Shown here: one piece after another, positions 46,355 through 58,024 of the stretch | How the letters are laid out: each line of letters begins with the position of its first letter | How positions within the stretch are numbered: position 1 is the stretch's first letter | Source of the DNA: Suillus spraguei | Taxonomy: Eukaryota > Basidiomycota > Agaricomycetes > Boletales > Suillaceae | Direction: 5' to 3' | Assembly (NCBI GenBank): GCA_016800925.1 | Contig: JABCPU010000353.1 | Span: 1 to 64,000 of the forward strand | Length of the DNA stretch: 64,000 nt | Position numbers and translations under genes: made by a program | Notes under the pieces: generated by a model | What the model saw: the letters and a program-made list of their open reading frames with translations, nothing else | Told to the model about the DNA's origin: nothing | The model's database searches: none

Positions 46355-46858
46355 CCAGTACTTCGTAATCCTGACCCTTCCCGACAATTTGCTATTGCTA
46401 CCGATGCTTCGCTTGTAGCAACTGGCGGAGTTCTCTTACAGACCAATGAGAATGGTGTTTATCACCCATGCGCATATCTCTTGCAGTCTTTGAACTCTGT
46501 GGAACACAATTATCAGATCTTTGATCGGGAACTCCTTGCCGTGATCCAGGCATTGAATGAATGGCATCATTATCTTGAAGGAAACCCGCACCCCGTCCTG
46601 GTATTCACCAACCACAAGAATCTTCTGTACTTTAGAAGTGCACAGAAGCTTACCCATCGCCAAGCACGTTGGCAACTGATTTTGTCTATTTATGACATTG
46701 AACTGCATCATGTTGCAGGTACTAAATTGGCAGTACCTGATGCACTATCTCGCCGACCTGACTATGACTCTGGCAAAGACGATAACGAGGATCAGACCCT
46801 CCTCCCTGACGCTCTATTCATTTGTCTTATTGACACCAACCTGAAGGATGTTTTATAA
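46355..46858 (+). pseudogene. RNase H region of element B
   Basis: Continues the RT interrupted by [73 protein letters not shown]. Catalytic positions (TDAS, FDRELLA, ALSR) are recognisable. It ends at TAA 46856-46858 where A reads on. Confidence 0.9.
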
Positions 46859-46879
46859 TCCTCTGACCCCCTCGATGAC

Positions 46880-47741
46880 CCTGTCTTTCAGACCGCATCC
46901 GACGCCCTTGATGGTGTGTGTCGTATCATGATCATCCTACCGCAGGACATCCCAGTCGATTCAAAACTGAAGCGCTTGTTAAACGTGAAGCCTGGTGGCC
47001 TGCTATGGGCTCTTATATTCAGAAATACGTAGAGGGTTGCGCCCTTTGTCAGCAAATGAAAGCAGATACACATCCTGTTCGACCTCCGCTTACCCCGATC
47101 CCTTCATCTGCAACTCGACCTTTTTCTCAGGTCTCTGTCGATCTTATCACTGACCTCCCCCTCTCTGGTGGCTTTGACAGTATCATGGTCATGGTAGACC
47201 ATGGCCTTACGAAGGGGGTAATTATTATCCCTTGCCTAAAAACTGTCACTTCTGAAGGCATCGCCAAATTATTCTTGAAACATATTTATCGTCGATTTGG
47301 ACTCCATGACAAAGTTATCTCTGATCGCGGCCCGCAGTTCCTATCTTGCTTCTCCAAAGAGCTTGCCTGACTTCTTGACTACGTCATCGCCCCATCTACA
47401 GCTTATCACCCTCAGACTGATGGTCAAACTGAGCGGCTCAATCAAGAGCTAGAAATGTACCTACGCATCTATTGCCGCAATAACCCTGAATATTGGATAG
47501 AACACCTACCAATCGCTAAATTTGTCCACAAACCACCAAAAACACGATGCAAGGAATGCATCACCTTTCTATCTCATGATGGGATACAAACCACACGCTA
47601 TCCCTCACCTGATCCCCGACTCATCTGTCCCCGCAGCAGAAGATTGAGTACGATCCCTGCAAAAGATAAGAGAAGAAGCAATCACCTGCCATAACATTGC
47701 GATGCAAACAATGGCCGAACGATCCTGAGGAGAAAAATAAA
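46880..47741 (+). pseudogene. integrase fragment of element B, disrupted and truncated
   Basis: HDHPTAGHP and CALCQQ zinc residues, [25 protein letters not shown] and [13 protein letters not shown] are present. TGA codons replace CGA of element A at 47368-47370, 47645-47647 and 47726-47728. The preceding 46860-46917 joins after a deletion of about 120 bp. Homology ends near 47741. Confidence 0.9.
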
Positions 47742-48637
47742 GTGTCTTCACCTTCTTACCCTCTACAATACCGTTTACAAAGACCAAGCACGCTTGGCGC
47801 TAGTCTCAAACCTTGAAAACCATTAAATACAGTTGTATGCGCGGATCGCACAGGAAACTGCCTTCGATTCACAGATTCAACGCAAAACAAATATGGGGAA
47901 TGCAGTGGCTTTCGAAAGTATGCATCAATCAGATTCCAACGAAACGACGATGCCGCAGAGCAACTACGTACACGCATGCGCTTCTGACCAAGCCGTATTT
48001 TACGGGGACAGGATAGTCAACAACGTAAGGGCAATCGAGTGTGTTCCGGTGCACTCAATGGTGTGTGATTTCTCAACTGAAAGAGTGCCGCGCAAAAACG
48101 TCACCTCCTATGATGACTGTTGGAAAGGCGCTCAACGCCAAGAACGAACAAAGAGTCATCAAAGGAGATGGAAATATGAACATGAACATTCTGAACACGC
48201 AACACGTCAAGTTGGACGGAAGGAGCCGCGAAGAACAGTATGATGTAGTGGACACTATTGCACACGCTGCCCGGCGGCATCTCGTGCCCATATTTATAGA
48301 AACGATGCACCCACATATGTGGGATCATTTTCCTTCGCTTCACAATGTGCAAAGGCAAAGGCAATTCATCGACTCAAGACACCGAAGCAACAGTTCATGA
48401 AAGCTCAGTACGTGGCTCACTTAACTCATTCGACTCCAAACACTGATATTGACCCATCCTTCGTCTAGCACCGACCCCGTGATGGAGTCTATTGGTTCCT
48501 GGGGAAGGTTAAGGACGGTGCGAACAAATTGAGGGCCACAGTGAGTCCACGAGCATGCATAATAAGTGTTCTGGAATACAACTAAGCTTGCATCAAGCGC
48601 TCGAAGGATTCCCGCAGCCGTAGCCCTGCTCCCCCAA
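47742..48637. other. no gene recognised upstream of the NLR
   Basis: Plus-strand open frames (47833-48243, 48041-48400) have coding-like composition, for example EEQYDVVDTIAHAARRHLVP, but match nothing I know. This may be an upstream exon block or the promoter region of the NLR gene, or remains of a neighbour cut by element B. Confidence 0.3.
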
Positions 48638-49079
48638 ATGTCTATCATCATGAATGTGCTTCATCGACCCCAAATATCAAGGTGGGTTCTCATACTTCAT
48701 CCAGTCTCTAACTCATTCTAAATTCCGGTGGTCACATAGGCTCAGGTTACTCCGTCTGGTGTGGAAGTGGAGGTTCACACCCAATCGGCACTTCAGCATG
48801 CGCGACATGCTACAAAACGCATGCATCCACTTTCTGGCTCTGCGATAACTGCGGTGTCCGTTGGCAAAAACGCACAAGCGGATGTCAATGCTGCTGACAG
48901 TTTCCAGGACACATATCTCAAACCCCTCAGGATATTCGACGCTGTTATATCAGAGATTGCGAATGTATGCAAGCCCTCTCTCGATCAGAACAGAACTTAT
49001 CTTATCCCGTTCCACAGGTACATCCATATGCAAAGATGGCGCTGGGCGTGTTGTCTTGTGCAGCTAAAGTATGTTTTCA

Positions 49080-49127
<48 letters not shown>

Positions 49128-52100
49128 GATTATTTGTGCAGATTATTCTAGATCAAGCGGATCGCGACAAAGCGGTACTCGAACTTCTCATGAAAATATG
49201 CGAAGTTTACAGCTTCATAATGCAAGACGACATACTTGGCAAAATCTCGTCGATGCACACTATTCTTGCAAAGATTTCTCAGCAGACACGTGAATGTGCT
49301 CATTTTATCAAAAGTTACTCGGAGACCAAGAAATTCTGTGAGTTTTAACAAGCTGTTGCGTTCTGCACCGTCTCGAGCTTTCACCATCTTCACAGGGAGC
49401 AGACTTGGAAAGAACATCGCCTCAGAAACGGACGATATTATAAAAATGTACAACGACGTGTTCGAGAGTCTCATGCAAATTACCGGGACCAAGTTGCTCG
49501 CGACGTAGCCATACACGTCCACGATATAGCAATACACGTCAGCCATATGGGTAAGGGTTGGCACATCCTTGTGACTTAACATATATTCATACCGTTTCAG
49601 AAGAAATGTTGGACCTCAGCGGTATGACTTATGCAGAGGGCGCAGGACTGGATACCAGAAGAGAATGCCTTCAAGGGACGCGTATGGAAATCCTTTCCCA
49701 GATCACAGAATGGGTCAACAGCACTGGGGACAACATTCCACGCGTGTTGTGGCTATCTGGCCCTGCAGGCAAGGGCAAATCGGCCATCGGCCATACCATT
49801 GCTAAGTGGTTCGAAGACGTGGGAGGGCTTGGTTCGTGTTACTCTTTCGACCGCCAGCGAGAAGCAGATCGTCGCCATGAAAAGATCTTTTCCATGATCG
49901 CGCGTGACCTGGCTGACCGTAACCCGGAGATGAGGCGGGCATTGGCCGATGCAGTTCAGGCTGCGAGTTCGCTCAAGAAGACAGCGGATATCATCCAACA
50001 GTGGCAGAAACTTCTTATTGAACCACTGAGGAAATCATCTGAGTCGACTGGAGAACCCATCGTGATCGTGATCGATGCACTAGACGAGAGTGGCGGGGTA
50101 GAGACACGAAGAGACCTCCTCCGTATTCTAGCTGGCAAACATACAAACCCCGCTGTTCCCAAAATCACAGACCTTTCAGACAACCTCCGCTTCATCGTCA
50201 CTTCTCGCCCGCTTGATGACATCAATGACGAGTTTCACGGTGTTCAGCATATTCGTCAGATATCAATGGATGATATTCCACCAGCAGTCGCAGAGCGCGA
50301 CATCCGTGCTTATGTATCCAACGAGCTGGAAGGACTGGATTTCCAGGGTGGAGAGTTCACGGTCCTCGCTGAGAAAGCGGAAGGACTTTTCGAGTGGGCG
50401 CGTCTCGCTTGCGGATACATCAAAGAACCTCATCCTGGGATATCTCCAATTGATTGCTACGAAGCTGTGGTGTCACGCGATCCAACTGAGAGATGCATGC
50501 TGTTGCACGACATGTATCGCCTTATTTTAACAGATATCATACACAAGGATACATCTACCAACATCCAGCATTCGCAGAAACTACGCTCAACTACGCTAGC
50601 GAGATTTCGCTCAGCGATGGGACAAATACTAGGCACAGCTGAGCCCCTTCCTTTAGCTTCCCTGAACGTGATGAGGCACCATTTTCCAAAGCCAGAGGAC
50701 CGTTTCGACGTGAAGCTTGTGATAAAATGTATGGGTTCCCTTCTCAGCGGCACCACCAACCCAAATTCTCCAATCCGACCCCTTCACGCATCCTTCCATG
50801 ATTTCTTGACAGACGAACGGTCCAGTGGAGAGTTTTTCATCGACCTATCAAGGGCGCAACGTCACCTTGCATTCGCGTCACTTCGAGTGCTGGAACACGG
50901 TCTTCGTTTCAATATCTGTGATTTAAAGTCTTCGTATCTGCCTAATAGCGAAGATCCGGGGCTGCAAGAACGAGTCCAAAAATGTATCTCCCACATTTGT
51001 CATATTCCTCTCGATTTTGGGCTTCGCATGTACGATCCACAGTCTTCGACAAGGAGCTTGCGAAAGAAGTGAAATTGTTGTTCGACCATGAGCGACTGTT
51101 TTTCTGGCTCGAGTTACTCGCCTTGATCAATGCGCTCGGCGATGCAGTTCCTGCCCTTTCACTCATTCCCCAGTGGCTAAAGGTGTGTCTACTTCTGCCG
51201 AGTGTCAGATAGGGCACTCACACGCAACCACAGGGCCGCTCCGAATTCAAAGACGTCTCGTTGACTGCAATAGACGTACAGAGGTTTATTCAAGTCTTCG
51301 GCGGTATAATTTTACACAGCACGCCACATCTATATGTATCAGCACTCCCATTCTCGCCTGCCAACTCTCCGCTATCGAAAAAAATTCTGTATGGTTTCCG
51401 AATACCCTTCGTGTAGCATTTGGACGTGCTATGAACTGGCAAGCTGTTCAGACCGTGCTCAGGGGACACACTGATTCAGTTCGGTCGGTCTCGTTCTCGC
51501 CGGACGGCACTCGCATCGTCACCGGTTCTTCGGATAGCACTGTTCGGCTGTGGGATGCAGGCACGGGTGAGCCAGTGGGTGAGCCCTTGCGGGGGCACAC
51601 TGATTCAGTCGAGTCGGCCTCGTTCTCGCCGGATGGCACTCGCATTGTCACTGGTTCAAGGGATAGCACCGTTCGGCTGTGGAATGCAAGGACGGGGGAG
51701 CCAGTCGGTGAGCCCTTGGGGGGTCACACTGATTCAGTTTCGTCAGTCTCGTTCTCGCCGGACGGCACTCACATCGTCAGTGGTTCACAGGATAGGACTG
51801 TTCGGCTGTGGGATGCAAGGACGCGGGAGCCAGTCGGGGAGCCCTTGCGAGGGCACACTGATTCAGTTGAGTCGGTCTCGTTCTCGCCGGACGGCACTCG
51901 CATCGTCAGTGGTTCAAGAGATAGCACTGTTTGGCTGTGGGATGCAGGGACGGGGGAGCCAGTCGGGCAGCCCTTGCGGGGACACACTTCATCAGTCAAC
52001 TCGGTCTCGTTCTCGCCGGACGGTACTCGCATTGTCACTGGTTCGCAGGATAGGACTGTTTGGCTGTGGGATGCATGCACGGGGAAGCCCGTCGCTGAGC

Positions 52101-53632
52101 CCTTGCAGGGGCACACTTCATCAGTTAACTCGGTATCGTTTTCGCCGGACGGCACTCGCATCGTCACTGGTTCTTGGGATAGAACTGTCCGGCTGTGGGA
52201 TGCAAGGACGGGGGGGGCAGTCGGTGAGCCCTTGCGGGGACACACTTCATCAGTCAACTCGGTCTCGTTCTCGCCGGACGGCACTCGCATCGTCACTGGT
52301 TCTTGGGATAGGACTGTTCGACTGTGGAATGCAGGGATGGGGGAGCCAGTCGGTGAGCCCTTGCGGGGGCACACTGATTCAGTTCGGTCGGTCTCGTTCT
52401 CGCTGGACGGCACTCGCATTGTCACTGGTTCTTGGGATGGGTCTGTTCGGCTGTGGGATGCAGGGACAGGGGAGCCAGTGGGTGAGCCCTTGCGGGGGCA
52501 TACTTCATCAGTTAACTCGGTCTCGTTCTCGCCAGACGGCACTCGCATCGTCACTGGTTCGCAGGATAGGACTGTTAGGCTGTGGGATGCAGGGAAGGGT
52601 GAGCCAGTGGGTGAGCCCTTGCGAGGGCACACTGATTCAGTTTCGTCAGTCTCGTTCTCTCCGGACGGCACTCTTATCGTCACTGGTTCTTGGGATAGGA
52701 CTGTTCGGCTGTGGGATGCCGGGACGGGGGAGCCAGTGGGTGAACCCTTGCGGGGGCACACTAATTCAGTTTCATCAGTCTCGTTCTCACCGGACGGCAC
52801 TCACATCGTCACTGGTTCTTGGGATAGGACTGTTCGACTGTGGAATGCAGGGATGGGGGAGCCAGTCGGTGAGCCCTTGCGGGGGCACACTGATTCAGTT
52901 CGGTCGGTCTCGTTCTCGCTGGACGGCACTCGCATTGTCACTGGTTCTTGGGATGGGTCTGTTCGGCTGTGGGATGCAGGGACGGGAGAGCCAATGGGTG
53001 AGCCCTTGCGGGGGCACACTTCATCAGTCGAGTCGGTCTCGTTCTCGCCGGACGGTACTCTCATCGTCACTGGTTTGCAGGATGGGACTGTTCGGCTGTG
53101 GGATACAAGGATGGGGGGGCCAGTCGGTGAGCCCTTACGGGGGCACACTTCATCAGTTGAATCGGTCTCGTTCTCACCGGATGGCACTCTCATCGTCACT
53201 GGTTCTTGGGATGGAACTATTCGGCTGTGGGATACAGGGACGAGGCAGCCATCGCAACAATGCGCTCAGTCAGATCCTTCGGTGTTCTTAGATGAACATC
53301 GTACGACCGAGGCCACTACTACCATAACATCGAACACCTGGAACAATCACCTCATTCGTTTCTCGTCTAACTCTACCCATGCACTCTGCAATACCTCTGA
53401 GCTAAGGGAGGGAGCATTCCGTGACGACCCCATTTCGACTCCCTTTTTGCTGAATAGTGCCGATGGATGGGTGGTAGGGCCCAAACGTCAGTTGTTATTC
53501 TGGGTACCACCTGCTTCTCGAAACCCATTTTATAACTCTGCAACTACGTTAATAATGCCCAGAGGATGTCCTGAGCTTGATTTGAGCCGCATGGCACATG
53601 GACAACACTGGAAAAAATGCCGAGAGGAGTGA
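48638..53632 (+). CDS. NACHT-WD40 NLR (fungal STAND receptor), possibly disrupted by indels
   Basis: The N-terminal region resembles that of Agaricomycete STAND proteins (TQSALQHARHATKRMHPLSG, VHPYAKMALGVLSCAAK, SFIMQDDILGKISSMH). Introns at 48967-49018, about 49070-49138 and 49551-49600 have good borders. NACHT has P-loop GPAGKGKSAIGH (about 49762) and Walker B IVIVIDALDESG (about 50065). A helical region follows, an intron at about 51183-51231, then 14 WD40 repeats (51460-53250) and a 120-residue tail. In ascomycetes such proteins (HET-E, HNWD) sense non-self through the WD40 propeller. Single-base frame changes near 49485, 51000 and 51380 (the last in an A7 run) are the only damage, so it may be intact in reality. 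Start uncertain. Confidence 0.85.
49082..49126. repeat. (CT)n microsatellite in an NLR intron
   Basis: About 21 uninterrupted CT repeats in the intron that follows VLSCAAK. They lie where the polypyrimidine tract would be, just before the acceptor TTTGTGCAG. Confidence 0.95.
51460..53260 (+). repeat. 14 tandem 129 bp WD40-coding repeats
   Basis: Each 43-residue unit is GHTDSVRSVSFSPDGTRIV plus TGSxDxTVRLWDAGTG plus EPVGEPLR. Two stretches of about 155 bp, 52315-52470 and 52831-52985, are essentially identical and exactly four units apart, including the rare SFSLDG and WNAGMG variants. This points to recent internal duplication or gene conversion. Variation is concentrated at a few codons (HTDS/HTSS, R/E/S/N before SVSFS, R/H/L before IV, S/R/Q/W D S/R/G). 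Confidence 0.95.
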
Positions 53633-53639
53633 GTCTCTT

Positions 53640-54500
53640 CAAAACCCTGTCCGTTCCTCGCGCTTACTAAAACAAATGCTTGCAGACCTTAGTACCGACT
53701 ATAACTGCAAAAATGGATCCATAATGGATATTTCAAATATAATTTAAGTGTACGGTGGAATATACTTCGTATTCTATTGAATCTATACCAGTCCGAGTTC
53801 AAAGTTGTCCAAGCAAATGACTCGTTGAAGAACTGACTGTGTAACTCATAAAGTTCGTGCTGGAAATGTGGTGAGAATGAAAGCACCATTAAAATGATGC
53901 ACGTAAGGAGTTTGCGAGCTGTGAGGCATGAAAAACAGCTGGAGGGGAACAAAGCACCGGGCAAAGTAAGCGAATGTGGGATGGAATTCAATGCGATGAG
54001 TATTAAATAAGAGAGGTTCCGGCATAACAGATGATATTAGATAAGGGTGATATTGAACGCAGGTGCACCAGGGTATCACAACAGGCGTCCTCGTCAAGGA
54101 TCCCCGACTCCCATCACCTGTTGTTCTCACATGACCACTCTAATTAGACGTGGCAGTGAGGTCTGATGATTTGACTGGTTTATAGCTGTACGCACCCAAA
54201 TGAATAATTGTGCAATAATGGGTGGCCTTTACAACGATAGTGTAAGGTGAGCCTTTACCATAACCCTCCTCTACGCACCTTCCTCTTTCGTATGGCTCGT
54301 CTCATGTCCTTCCCCGTTCAAGTTGCATTTGCTTGTGATGGTCCGAAACGCCCAGCCTCGAAGCGTGGACAAAAGGTCACGACTACGACGGAACATTTCC
54401 GCAGCTCCACGATACATTCAATATTCAGTGGTTTATGGTTCATATTGCATACTCTATCCTACTTACGCTGACTAGTACTTAGTGTCTACATATTACCTTG
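53640..54500. other. no gene recognised
   Basis: Non-coding sequence downstream of the NLR stop. It has short open frames only, and no repeats or terminal motifs stand out. Confidence 0.5.
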
Positions 54501-55088
54501 CTCGTTAATCAAAATAAATCTTCTTTGACACCCTCGACCTCGCTCGCTCGGATAAGGAAGCCTTCCTGGAGGTAGTATCCATGGCATCAAAGAGGTATTC
54601 GCGCTGGGCAGAATCCTTGATATAGTTATTGGTGAGAAGTGAGTAAGTTCTTCGAGATGATAACAATCGCACCTTGAGTGATGTCCATGGCGTCAAAGGG
54701 GTATTCGCGCTGGGCAGAATCCTTGATATAGGTGTCGAGGAGAAGTGAGTAAGTCTCAGAGTGAATGTTTTCGCACCTTGAGTAATGTCCATGGTGTCAA
54801 AGAGATATCCGCGCTAGGCAGAATCCCTGATAAAGGTGTCGTGAATAAGTCTCAGAGTGAATGTTTTCGCACCTTGAATAGTGTCCATGACGTCAAAGAG
54901 GTATTTGCGCTGGGCAGAATCATTGATATAGGTGTCAATGAGAAATGAGTAGGTCTTGGAGTGACCGTCGTGATTTGGAAGTTGTAGAAACACCAGGCCT
55001 TAGCAGCCTGGACATCATTAGAGAAACATTCGATGAGATTTTCGTTAACAATGCCATCGGATGCAGAGCGAGCGAAAACACACCATAG
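54500..55088 (-). pseudogene. ribonucleotide reductase small-subunit fragment with four tandem exon copies
   Basis: The minus strand starts [20 protein letters not shown] then CFYNFQI, the R2 sequence [15 protein letters not shown]. It is followed by four head-to-tail copies of a piece of about 95-107 bp encoding [22 protein letters not shown] and SAQREYLFDAMDT (copies near 54960-54870, 54860-54775, 54760-54670 and 54655-54560). Copies 2 and 3 are joined by the same ATGGACATNACTCAAGGTGC linker. Reading frames differ between copies and the rest of the gene is absent, so no enzyme is made. The fragment is fused directly to importin-beta sequence at about 55088. Confidence 0.9.
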
Positions 55089-55390
55089 TTTCACGGGTAT
55101 AACCAATAGCTTGCAAGGTGGCGGTCTTCAAGTTCGTATCATCAGACGTGTTGATGAAACCAAAAAGGATTTCAACGAAATCTGGCCATTGGTCGACGGG
55201 CAACTCTACAGCCGCGATCGCAGAAACGAAGCACTCGTCGTTGGTACCCTGCTGTGCAAGTGAGCTCTGTGTGTTTAGCATAGTTGAACGGATCCGGCGC
55301 CATAGATGTGAGACGTGAAGTCGAGCACTCACCTTCACCCAGAGTCAGGACATCCAAAGCTCCAAAGCCAGTCGTCAACCACAATCCTGA
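55089..55390 (-). pseudogene. importin-beta (karyopherin) fragment fused to the RNR piece
   Basis: SAIAAVELPVDQWPDFVEIL and [20 protein letters not shown] followed by GY match the N-terminal HEAT repeats of importin subunit beta-1. A GTGAGT...GCACAG intron at about 55327-55257 is retained, so genomic DNA was copied. The importin reading frame ends at RETM, where the RNR sequence VFARSASDG takes over. About 90 residues are present. Confidence 0.8.
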
Positions 55391-55399
55391 TCCAGATGG

Positions 55400-55790
55400 C
55401 TCGATGCTAACAGAAAGGCGAAGAGTTATTACAGCAGTGTGTAATTCTAACGAGATTTATTAGCCCGTGTGACAAAAAAGGAAAACCAACAGAACAACAC
55501 GTCCCGGACACCAGGGGAAACTTCCTGTGAGTTGTACAAAGTTTTCAGACACTATCAGCCCTTCGTATTGCATCTACCAGGTGTCATACACGTATATCTC
55601 TATGGAAAAATGAAATAAAATCAATTCAAAAATGCCAGTCAGACCTAAGCTCAAAGCAGCCAGGGAGCCTGGCAGCGACGAACCACTGCAGTTCTGAGAC
55701 TTGCCTGCGCCAAATGTTGATGATGATGAGAGGATAAGGCACCCCTCCAAGGCTGACTTGTCGACCAAAAATCCAGTAGAAGAAGATGAC
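55400..55790. other. no gene recognised between fragments
   Basis: Short open frames only. On the minus strand the frame after the DDE transposase scrap becomes hydrophobic but does not continue the family. Confidence 0.4.
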
Positions 55791-56010
55791 AAGGTCAAAG
55801 TTGATCAGCTGGAGTTGCATGCTGTCCGTAGTGTGATGATCTGCGACGGCGTGCATAAGTACGCTCGTTCTTGCTAGTCTCATCGAAGATAACAAACTCT
55901 GAGCCATTGCCAACAAAGAATGAGGATGGTGTGGTGATGGTGATGTTATGCTCGACCGCAAGCTAGGTGCAAATTTCGTCGAGGTGTAAATCTCATTCTT
56001 CAGCGAAGAT
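55790..56010 (-). pseudogene. scrap of a DDE (Tc1/IS630-like) transposase
   Basis: FFVGNGSEFVIFDETSKNER followed by TYARR resembles the second catalytic Asp region of Agaricomycete DDE_3-type transposases (V-F-DE-x-SKNERTYARR). Only about 50 residues are recognisable and the rest is lost. Identification rests on this one motif. Confidence 0.45.
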
Positions 56011-56264
56011 GTCTTCGATTGCTGTGATGAGCACTGGTGTGATTATTTTCCCGTAGCAGACAAGTGGAGAAGGGGGCCTAGCAACAGTACCAAGTTCTTC
56101 AAACATATTTTGCCAGCGAAAGCAAAGGCTGACCTGAAAAATACCGAGAACTTCACAGATATCTTCGACCTCCCAACCATAATCTCACAGTGTGAGTGCA
56201 CGTTCTTTTAGATCGTTGCTTATTTGTCCGTTGACCGCATGGCCAACGTGCTGAAATCGTTCCT

Positions 56265-57537
56265 ATGTCATTCGCCGCTTCAAAATACACCGTAGCACTT
56301 AGCGTTGGCAACCACCCCACAACCTGTTAGTTCAACACTGAGAAAACATGCGGCTGCTAATATATTATTGAAGACAACTTGGTTGTCGACAGCGGTAGCG
56401 CGGTCACATGGATTGGCGCCCGCACTCCATACAACGATCCCGGTTTCGACACCAGGCTGCGTGTAGGGAACACCTACGGTGGTGGGCAGTTTCCTGAAGT
56501 CTCCTTCTCTGGTATGACATACAACAGTATCATAAGTTCAAAATACCTATAATTATCTATAGGAACTGTCTTTGTCGATACCGTCACTCTCGGTGATGGG
56601 CTCACCATCTACAACTACCTACTCGCTGTTGCTTCTACTTTCAGTGACTTCGAAAACTATGACGGTTATCCTTGGCATCGGGCCTCAAGATTTAATAGTC
56701 AACACCCTGACAGATAACCGGGCTCGCATGTACCCGACTTTTACTGACTACCTGGTTAGCGCAAACGCTATTCCTCAGAACATTGTTGGTATCTTTTTCC
56801 AGCCCACCACTAGGGATCGAGACACCAACGTCGGAGAGCTCGCCTTTGGTGGACCTGACCATACCAAGCTCACTAATGATATTGTATACCAGTAAGCTAC
56901 CTTAGCAGATCAATCCAGACTCCTAGTAATTATGTTGTTTCAGTGATGTCACCAACACCTTCCCCTCAACGCTCTACTGGGGTATCGATCAGAGAATCAC
57001 TTACGGCGACACGGACATCTTGTTTCTCACTGCTGGTGTCATCGATACTGGCTGCGATTTTATTTTCATTGCCTCCGGTGTGTATTTAGAGTGCAACGAA
57101 TAATAATGGTCTGATCAACGTTTGATGAATGCCTATGGCAGGTACCAGGCTGCAACCGGCGCTACTTTAGATGAGCGGACTGGTCTTCTCTGTGTGACCC
57201 TTGACCAGTACACTGCCCTACAGGAGTTGAAGTTCCATATTGACAACGTATGTCAATTCTGTCAGCCCTCACACCCCTTGTTCACCATTTTGCACAGCAA
57301 GTCCTCACTCTCGTCGCTAACGCCCAAATCTGGCCTCGTTCCCTCAACTCCAAGATTCGTGGTGCTGAGGAAGATGGCATATATCTCATCATTAAGAGCC
57401 TGGACACGGCGACTGGCTCAGGACGTGACTTTATTATTGGCTATACATTTATGCAGCGCTTCTACAATGTGTTGAATCACGTCAACCGCGTGGTCGGTTT
57501 TGCCACAACCTCGTTCACTGATGCCGACACCAACTAA
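56265..57537 (+). pseudogene. 5'-truncated A1-family aspartic protease
   Basis: Pepsin-like fold with both catalytic motifs: VVDSGSAVTWIGA (about 56377) and GVIDTGCDFIFIASG (about 57040). Other blocks are ILGIGPQDL, NIVGIFFQP and FIIGYTFMQRFYNV. Five introns with good borders fit (about 56313-56365, 56513-56561, 56891-56940, 57078-57141 and 57250-57299). It lacks the signal peptide, propeptide and first strand: the earliest ATG (56265) leads straight into KYTVALSVGNHP. A single extra T near 56673 shifts the frame before ILGIGP. The second motif, DTG followed by C, is unusual (T or S expected). Polyporopepsin-like secreted proteases are the closest family. Confidence 0.8.
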
Positions 57538-57544
57538 TATGGAA

Positions 57545-58020
57545 TTGCCAAAGTATACAGGGGATCGTTTTTCCGACGCAAAGTAGCATACGGATTTGTA
57601 CGGGTGGTTGAATCGCAGCGTAGGCAGAGGCATTGACGTTATGGCATAGCATTCGCATCTTGAGCCTCAACAACGTCAATTCGGACGATGGGGTCCCGCA
57701 ATTCACAGCTTTCGTAGACCGTATTGGCGGACATAGAATCTTATTCCAGTTCGGACAGCTTGATTGTGTGTTCATCGTTCTTTCTCCTTTTCGTGCTCTT
57801 TTATTGACTACCATGACTTCCGCTTTTTTTCATGGCGTCGTAGGTCTCCAATTCCATTCACCCTGTTGTGTTACTGCGTGTTCATAGCTCGATCTCCTGT
57901 TTAATATGGAAAACCGAAGCACCTCTCGTTTGATCAGCATTTTTGGTCATGTGCAGTCCAAAGACCCATGCAACTAATACTTATATGTACAGACCAAACA
58001 TTTACATCGTGATTACCAGT
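57545..58020. other. no gene recognised
   Basis: Region downstream of the protease. Open frames on both strands are short and unrecognised. Confidence 0.4.
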
Positions 58021-58024
58021 GAAG

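Larger units (their letters stand above)
41771..47741 (+). mobile_element. decayed Ty3-type retrotransposon, element B (relative of A), 3'-truncated
   Basis: Plus-strand order is 5' LTR, primer-binding site, gag, protease, RT, RNase H, integrase, clearly homologous to element A at protein and DNA level. It stops inside integrase (after MAERS) at about 47741, with no chromodomain, post-pol ORF or 3' LTR. A solo LTR-X interrupts RT/RNase H. About 120 bp is missing near 46915 between RNase H and the integrase zinc domain. At least six codons that are CGA in element A are TGA here. It cannot be autonomous. Confidence 0.9.

Noticed and set aside
51555..53291. 578-codon plus-strand frame and long minus-strand frames across the WD40 array
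   Set aside because: Shadow frames of a 129 bp repeat: the unit length is divisible by three, so any stop-free alternate frame stays open. The WD40 frame has the recognisable protein.
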